Positions 58,910-64,000 of a stretch of 64,000 nucleotides of DNA are shown piece after piece. Positions within the stretch are counted from its first letter, which is position 1; every line of letters starts with the position of its first letter. The position numbers were made by a program, and so were the translations under genes. Under the pieces are notes generated by a model. The model did no database searches, had not been told where the DNA came from, and saw only the letters and a program-made list of their open reading frames with translations. The stretch is from Maratus speciosus (Eukaryota > Arthropoda > Arachnida > Araneae > Salticidae), in contig OZ010787.1 in the NCBI GenBank assembly GCA_963932465.1, positions 18,245,936 through 18,309,935 of the forward strand, in the 5' to 3' direction.

Positions 58910-59490
58910 CAGATGGGTGACAAAATAATACGAACACCCATGAAAAAGACATGGTCCATTTCAAAGAAGCAGAGCAAGCATGGCACTTTTCACACAACTC
59001 TACCACCTAGAGGTTATGAAAGGTAAGGTATCAGTTGCTCGACATCAGTCATAGATGTTGCATGCTTTTACTATACGCTCTGAAAAACTCAATAATGACT
59101 GACCATTCAAGGTTTGAAAATGGAATGATTGTTGGAATGTGGTGTGCTGGTAGCTCATTGACTGAAACAGTCATTTATTTGGTGCGTGCGAGGAGTATTG
59201 TGTCAGCCGTTATGACAGCGTACATGAAATGCGGTAAAATGTCGTCTGCGAAGTACAACAGTGAAAAGTACAACAGTCCAAAGTACAACAGTGGACAGAA
59301 AAGAAAGCTTTCTGAGAGGGATAAAAGAGAGTTGACCCGCATAGCGGTCCAAAAGAAAAGGCAATCTTTATCTCAGATAACGTCAGAGACACATAGTCAT
59401 GTCCAGAATCCCATTTCAGCAAGAACTGTCCAAAGGGAACTTCATGTTTCGAGGAAGAGTTGCAATTCATAAGCCATTGTTGTCATAGGT
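58910..59490 (+). mobile_element. Truncated Tc1/mariner-type element
   Basis: It begins after TA with CAGATGGGTGACAAAATAAT, a plausible Tc1-type terminus, runs into a transposase N-terminal half and stops near 59490. No right terminus was found. Confidence 0.75.
59095..59490 (+). pseudogene. Tc1-like transposase, N-terminal half, frameshifted
   Basis: From the ATG at 59095 the frame reads RFENGMIVGMWCAGSSLTE, then SIVSAVMTAYMKCGK, KLSERDKRELTRIAVQKKRQ and NPISARTVQRELH. This is the paired helix-turn-helix DNA-binding half of a Tc1 transposase. The frame stops at 59472, but the next frame continues with GRVAIHKPLLS, the normal continuation, so a frameshift near 59455 broke it. A KYNS triplet repeat (59250-59290) is an unusual insertion in the linker where relatives have one copy. 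The DDE catalytic half is absent. It cannot encode an active enzyme. Confidence 0.88.
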
Positions 59491-60889
59491 ATCTGGGAGC
59501 ACGGCAGTGCGTCCGCCAAGTTCGCACAAGCCGTAAGCTACCTTTTCCTGAACCATTTCGGCATACTTTTCACCCCCTCATAACGTCGTTTTAGGTAGAG
59601 ATATAGAAATTTTTCTTTTATACACATGTTCGTACGGTCAAACTGAACTGAGGTTCCACAATTCCATGTTTCTATATTTAGTAGTTTTCGAAATATTAAA
59701 TTCCGAAAAAGCGCTTTTTTGTCACTGACTCACTTCACATCACCAAATAACTAAGTTACTTCTAAAAGTCGTAGAATCATGAAATTTCACAAGTAAGTCG
59801 GGTTTGTAGCACAATTAACCAGAAAAATCTGAAAACACAGAATTTCCGCCTCTAAACCCTTCAAACAAAGGGTGTTCATTTGGCCGTAAACAGTGCCTTA
59901 ACACATTTAATTGTGCCAAGGTTGGTCGCCAAAACTCGATTACAAAGTTTTGAAGGGGGTCACGTGATTTCAAGCAGAATAACATTTTATATATATGCTT
60001 TTCCAAAGATGTTTGTTAAATTGAAAAAATGAATATATCTAAAAATTTTAATCAGTATAGGTTATGATATATTTACGATATTAAAACAATAAAACATTTA
60101 ACAAAATATAACCGCAATTTGGTACGTTTCTGAAATAGTAGCCTTGGCGAAATACAGAAAATAGCCCTGACGAGGAAAGAAATTTGATAATAACGTATTT
60201 TCTGGCAACCTATTTACTGTGTCATATACACAAGCAATTTTTTCCATATGTATACAATTTATTTAACGTAAGGAATCCGTTTATTTATTTTTATATACCA
60301 ACATAAATAATTTGTATATAAAAAATAATATTTTATACATGTATAAATAAAATGTTTATATGTATATAAATACATATATATAAATAACATAAAAGTTCAT
60401 CAGGTTTGTTTTCATAGTTTTTTATATCATTTGGCAACATATCTCAGTTTCTGAAGTCCGAATTGCGCCAAGATTTTTAAAAAAATGCCAAGGTCCCTAT
60501 AGTGGAAAAATATTCTAATTCCATATGAAAGTTTAAAAATCACCTTTTAATTAAATGAAATGTGTAACTAATAAACTGTCTTTAACGATGTGCGACAGAT
60601 GCGGCGTCCGAAGTCCGCTGCTAATGTTATTATATTGTATTATTAGCCTAATTACTGTTAATTTATTGTTAATTTTAAATCTGTAAAATAAAGATTATAG
60701 TTATAGATAAGATATGTTGGTCGCCAAAACCCGATTACAGAAAATTAGCCTGAGTTATAAAGGTGTTACATGATTTCAAGCTGAATGAATTTTTATATGC
60801 TTTTACAAAAATCTTAATAAGGCAAATCTTTTAGTTTATCTGTCCATCTTTCTATCTTTTACTTCCTTAATTTTTTTTTTTTTTATTAA
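59491..60889. other. Unassigned DNA with a dispersed direct repeat
   Basis: GTTGGTCGCCAAAACTCGAT (about 59921) and GTTGGTCGCCAAAACCCGAT (about 60716) start ~100-bp related segments that both continue through GATTTCAAGC and ATATGCTTTT. The rest is AT-rich (60250-60400 is rich in TATATAAA). Confidence 0.6.
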
Positions 60890-61288
60890 AGACAGGGAGG
60901 CGTCTGCACAGATCATCTCATCACCTCTTCGAGTTGACCGCTGAAGTTTTAGGATTAGTTAAATATCGATTAGCGTATTGAAATGTAACTGGTCTGCCAA
61001 CTCATATCTTTGTGGAAACCACCTACAGACCCGATTTTTCGGGTTAATTGGTGAATTTTCCATTGTGTTTTCCTGCACCCATTTCTCCATGTTTCCATCC
61101 TTTGAGATACGGGAAACCATAATAGTAAGCCTATGAGTCAACCATTAAAATTAGGTCTTCAGGCGGTTTCCGCCAAGCTATGAGTTGTCACCACCAGTTG
61201 CATTTAAATATGCTAATCTAGTTTTAACTAATCCCAAAATTTCAGCTGTAAACTCGATGTGGTGATGGTGGGTACAGACGCCTCCCGG
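60890..61288. mobile_element. Fold-back element, copy 1 (arms ~195 bp)
   Basis: GGGAGGCGTCTG at the left and CAGACGCCTCCC at the right are the ends of arms that match, with substitutions, all the way to an axis near 61089 (shared TTTTAGGATTAGTTAAA, AACTCATA, GGAAACC). A related copy is at 63740-64000. Confidence 0.8.
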
Positions 61289-61320
61289 TCTATTATAAAT
61301 GTCGGAATTCTAATCTCAAT

Positions 61321-61648
61321 GGTTTGTTCCCTTAAAGCCGAAAAGATTTTAGCCGAAACTCATTAAGAGGGGGAAATGTAAGGGGTCATACAGGAGTTGC
61401 ATAGTGTCAACGCTTAGTTCTGATTCCCCCTGAATCTGAACAAAATCACGAAGAGTTACTCCATTTTAGAAAAGAACCCTGCGCGCTTTGCTGTGGCGGA
61501 TTTTGGGGCTGTTGCGGTTTCGGCAGAATTTATCGTTTTATTGCTTTTTTCAACTTAGCTCAGTAGTGTTTTACTATGCATTGTATCATCTAACCAATAA
61601 AAGGGTAACCAGACAAAAAGATCTAGAAAATTCTGTCAGAATTATCTT
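61321..61648 (+). mobile_element. LTR-like fragment, second copy
   Basis: It matches 34858-35183 (minus) from GGTTTGTTCCC through purine tract AAGAGGGGGAAA, TGTAAGGGGTCATACAGG (61377) and CCAATAAAAGGG to GAATTATCTT, with few changes. No poly(A) follows here. Frame 61488-61697 shares its first ~50 residues with the other copy and is not a gene. Confidence 0.6.
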
Positions 61649-63100
61649 AATGGGCAAGATCGGGCCAATGGGGGTAGAAGAAGGAAGGGTTTTGTGAAAA
61701 CAGAAAAAAAACCCATTACTTCTTAATTATAAAACACACCAAATCAGTTTAAAGTTCTTATAACTTCTAGGAAAAGGGCCAAAAATTTATGCATAACAGA
61801 TTTTTGATATCATTATGAATGGGTTCAAGAGGCAAAAAAAAAAAAAAAAGGGTTTAGGGAGAAAAAATTCATAACTTCGCCAATCTTCAACATATCAAAT
61901 TCACTTAAGTTTACTATAAATCTTCTTAATACTATCTACAACTTTTATATTCAAAAGTTTTGATAGTAACTAAAAAAAAAAAAATATTAAAACGAAAAAA
62001 AAGGAGGGTTAAGAAAAAAAAAATCATAACTTCGTCAATTCTCAAGATACCAAATTCACTTAAGTTTATTATAAATCTTCTTAATATTATCGACAACTTT
62101 TATATTGACCAGTTTTTGATAGGACCATATCTTACAGCAAAAACAAATTAAACAAAAGTAGGAGTTGTAGAAAAAATTTTCGTATTAAGTGTGTATGTGT
62201 ACTCAAATCCAAACTGCTTATTTTCTGATTCATTTTAGGAACATTGTCCTGTCTTTCATTACAAAAAGTAAAAATTACTGTCGTCCGGAAAATTTCGCAC
62301 TTCCGGAAAATTTTGGTATATTTTCACCGATCATGTCACCGATTAAGTTTGAGTAAAATTAGTTTCGAGTAAAACTTGCAAAAATTTAAAACCAAGATAT
62401 ATGAAAGCTACCTCTTCCACCCGCGGCTGGCCGAAAGGACTTTAAATCATTTTTCCTCTCAAACGTATCCAATTTTTAGTTTACTTTATTCAGAAACTTT
62501 ATAAAGTGCCGTATTAATCAATTTTTTGATAAAAGCAGAATATATTTCAAAAAATACTATTAAGTAAGCATTTTGATCCAATTTTCACGAAGCAATAGTG
62601 CTGGGCACGAAAAAAAATGGTCGTGCTGGAAAAATAATTATTTGTAAATCAAGTTCTAATTAACTGAACGAAATATAAAAACACAGGTCACTTATAATTC
62701 ACTTTAAAAAATTACGTCAGCAAGTTTCATGTTTTTAGTTTTAAAAATGAGTCTTAAAATGTGTCAGAAAATTTGAGCGTGGAAAAATATTTTTTTAAAT
62801 ACCGCCTTAACTTGATTCTGATAAAACGAGCTCTTACAGAAAAATGAAATTAAAAACTTGTCAAAAGCGGCCAGATAAAATTGTTAAATTGGATTTATCT
62901 CTAATCTTGATTTAGTTTTTGTTGCTGAAAGCAGTATTTAAGTTCGAATTCTACCTCCGCCTGTAGGCCAAGCTGGCAGGGATTTTTTTTTTTTTTTTTT
63001 TTTTAAAATAAGCGCGTAGTTTATCTTATAATTAAATCCCTTTAGCCGTAACTCGTATGCAATTGTAACTATTAAGAGTATGTCAGGATTTATCACATGT
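61649..63100. other. Unassigned DNA with a ~165-bp tandem repeat
   Basis: AAATTCACTTAAGTTTACTA and CTTTTATATTCA/GACC landmarks near 61900 and 62050 mark about two units at 61855-62125. A T run lies near 62983. The rest is unassigned. Confidence 0.6.
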
Positions 63101-63113
63101 GGTAGGCTAACGG

Positions 63114-63349
63114 GTTGGGTTGATTTTTGACGGCCAATTATCTACACGAGGGATATAGGCCCGGGGGGAGTGCCCTCCGTGGGGGTCTTTCTAGGGGAAC
63201 CTAATCCGTATTAACGCATGGGAGATCCACGGCTCGAAGAAAACCACGAAAACTCCGAACGATTAGGCCGACGGGCGCGATTGGGATCGAACCCAGCACT
63301 TCCCGTCTACCAGCTTCGAGAGCAGAACCTCTCGGCCACTGGTGGGGCA
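63114..63349 (-). mobile_element. tRNA-derived SINE with 13-bp target duplication
   Basis: Full-length on the minus strand (head GCCCCACCAGTGGCCGAGAGG, B box GTTCGATCCC). Exact GGTAGGCTAACGG repeats flank it at 63101-63113 and 63350-63362. Tail ends ATCAACCCAAC. Confidence 0.93.
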
Positions 63350-63454
63350 GGTAGGCTAACGGAAAAATACCTTTAAATTACGTTATTATCCTATAATTAA
63401 TATCTAAAGATATTAAAATGTTGCGTTGTCATCAGAAATATTCCTTTGTAAATA

Positions 63455-63694
63455 GGCCCCACCAGTGGCCGAGAGGTTCTTCTCTCGAAGCTGGTAGACG
63501 AGAGGTGCTGGGTTCGATCCCAATCGCGCCCGTCGGCCTAATCGTTCGGAGTTTTCGTGGTTTTCTTCGAACCTTGGATTTCCAAGCGTTAATACGGGTT
63601 AGGTTCCCTTAGAATGACCCCCCACGAAGGGCACTCCCCCCCTGGGCCTATATCCCTCGAGCAGATAACTGGCCGTCAAAAATCAACCAACCAA
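63455..63694 (+). mobile_element. tRNA-derived SINE with 12-bp target duplication
   Basis: Full-length (GGCCCCACCAGTGGCC..., B box GTTCGATCCC, tail TCAACCAACCAA). Exact CCTTTGTAAATA repeats at 63443-63454 and 63695-63706. It faces away from the SINE at 63114-63349 about 100 bp away. The frame 63418-63612 is a translation of the SINE. Confidence 0.93.
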
Positions 63695-63739
63695 CCTTTG
63701 TAAATAATTTTTTTGAATTCCAACATATCAGGATATGAG

Positions 63740-64000
63740 TTATAGATTGGGATCCGGCAGTACAGACAATCACCTCATCGAGTTCAAGGCTGAAATTCCA
63801 GAATTAGTTATAACTCTATACGCATATTAAAATGCAATCAGTCTGCCAAGTTATATCTTGGTGGAAAACACTTGAAAACCTAATTTTAGCGATCGACTCG
63901 TCAGTTTACTATTGCGTTTTCCTGCTCCCAGTTCTCCATGTTTTCATACTTTTGGGTGCAGGAAAACACAACCCACGAATCGACCGCTAAAATAGGTTTT
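63740..64000. mobile_element. Fold-back element, copy 2, cut by the window end
   Basis: Its left arm resembles 60900-61085 (CTCATCGAGTT, GTCTGCCAAGTTATATCTT, CGTTTTCCTGC). The arms mirror each other around about 63937: AAAACCTAATTTTAGCGATC against GACCGCTAAAATAGGTTTT. The right arm runs off the window. Confidence 0.8.

Noticed and set aside
1..64000. CRISPR array or bacterial operon
   Set aside because: No regularly spaced identical repeats with unique spacers, no dense open reading frames, and strong animal transposon signatures.

Overview
The window looks like AT-rich, gene-poor nuclear DNA of an animal, probably an arthropod and perhaps a chelicerate. That guess rests on a Transib-type (RAG1-related) transposase, a Tc1-type transposase, a tRNA-headed SINE family and the type of PC4-like gene present. 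It is an impression from family memory; nothing in the sequence proves the species. I see no bacterial operons, rRNA genes or CRISPR arrays. Only one open reading frame looks like an intact protein-coding gene: a 297-residue PC4-like protein on the minus strand at 6245-7138. Almost everything else is mobile DNA and repeats.

Layout. 1-5067: a near-perfect palindrome with 2.5-kb arms, axis near 2534, possibly continuing past the left edge. 5068-9586: the PC4-like gene and unassigned AT-rich flanks. 9587-13730: a tRNA-like SINE head, tandem repeats, a lone pogo/Tigger-type terminus and a cluster of TGTCTGAA palindromes. 14032-22042: a series of inverted-repeat elements, including a 3-kb inverted array of ~480-bp units carrying YY1/Pho-like motifs. 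22804-26696: a complete but decayed Transib transposon with CGCCG target duplications, 36-bp termini beginning CACAGTG, a frameshifted transposase and two nested MITEs. 27402-38012: more inverted-repeat elements, a hAT-like nest, a 5'-truncated SINE, LTR-like fragments and a TTAA-flanked MITE.

38452-54437 is a 16-kb palindrome with ~8-kb arms (axis near 46444). Each arm carries a SINE, a fragment resembling the tail of a family-B DNA polymerase, and a promoter-like module. It is flanked by older, visibly diverged inverted arms (38013-38180 against 54446-54604). 54438-64000 holds minisatellites, a ~146-bp array, a broken Tc1 transposase, a fold-back element family, an LTR-like fragment and an inverted pair of SINEs with exact target duplications.

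The common theme is inverted symmetry at every scale from 25 bp to 16 kb. Both giant palindromes carry a mirrored module with CACGTG boxes, a CRE-like site and an exon-like end followed by GTGAGT. In the 16-kb palindrome these modules face the axis, so any transcript crossing it would be self-complementary. This palindromic system and the PC4-like gene beside the first palindrome are the parts most worth following up.
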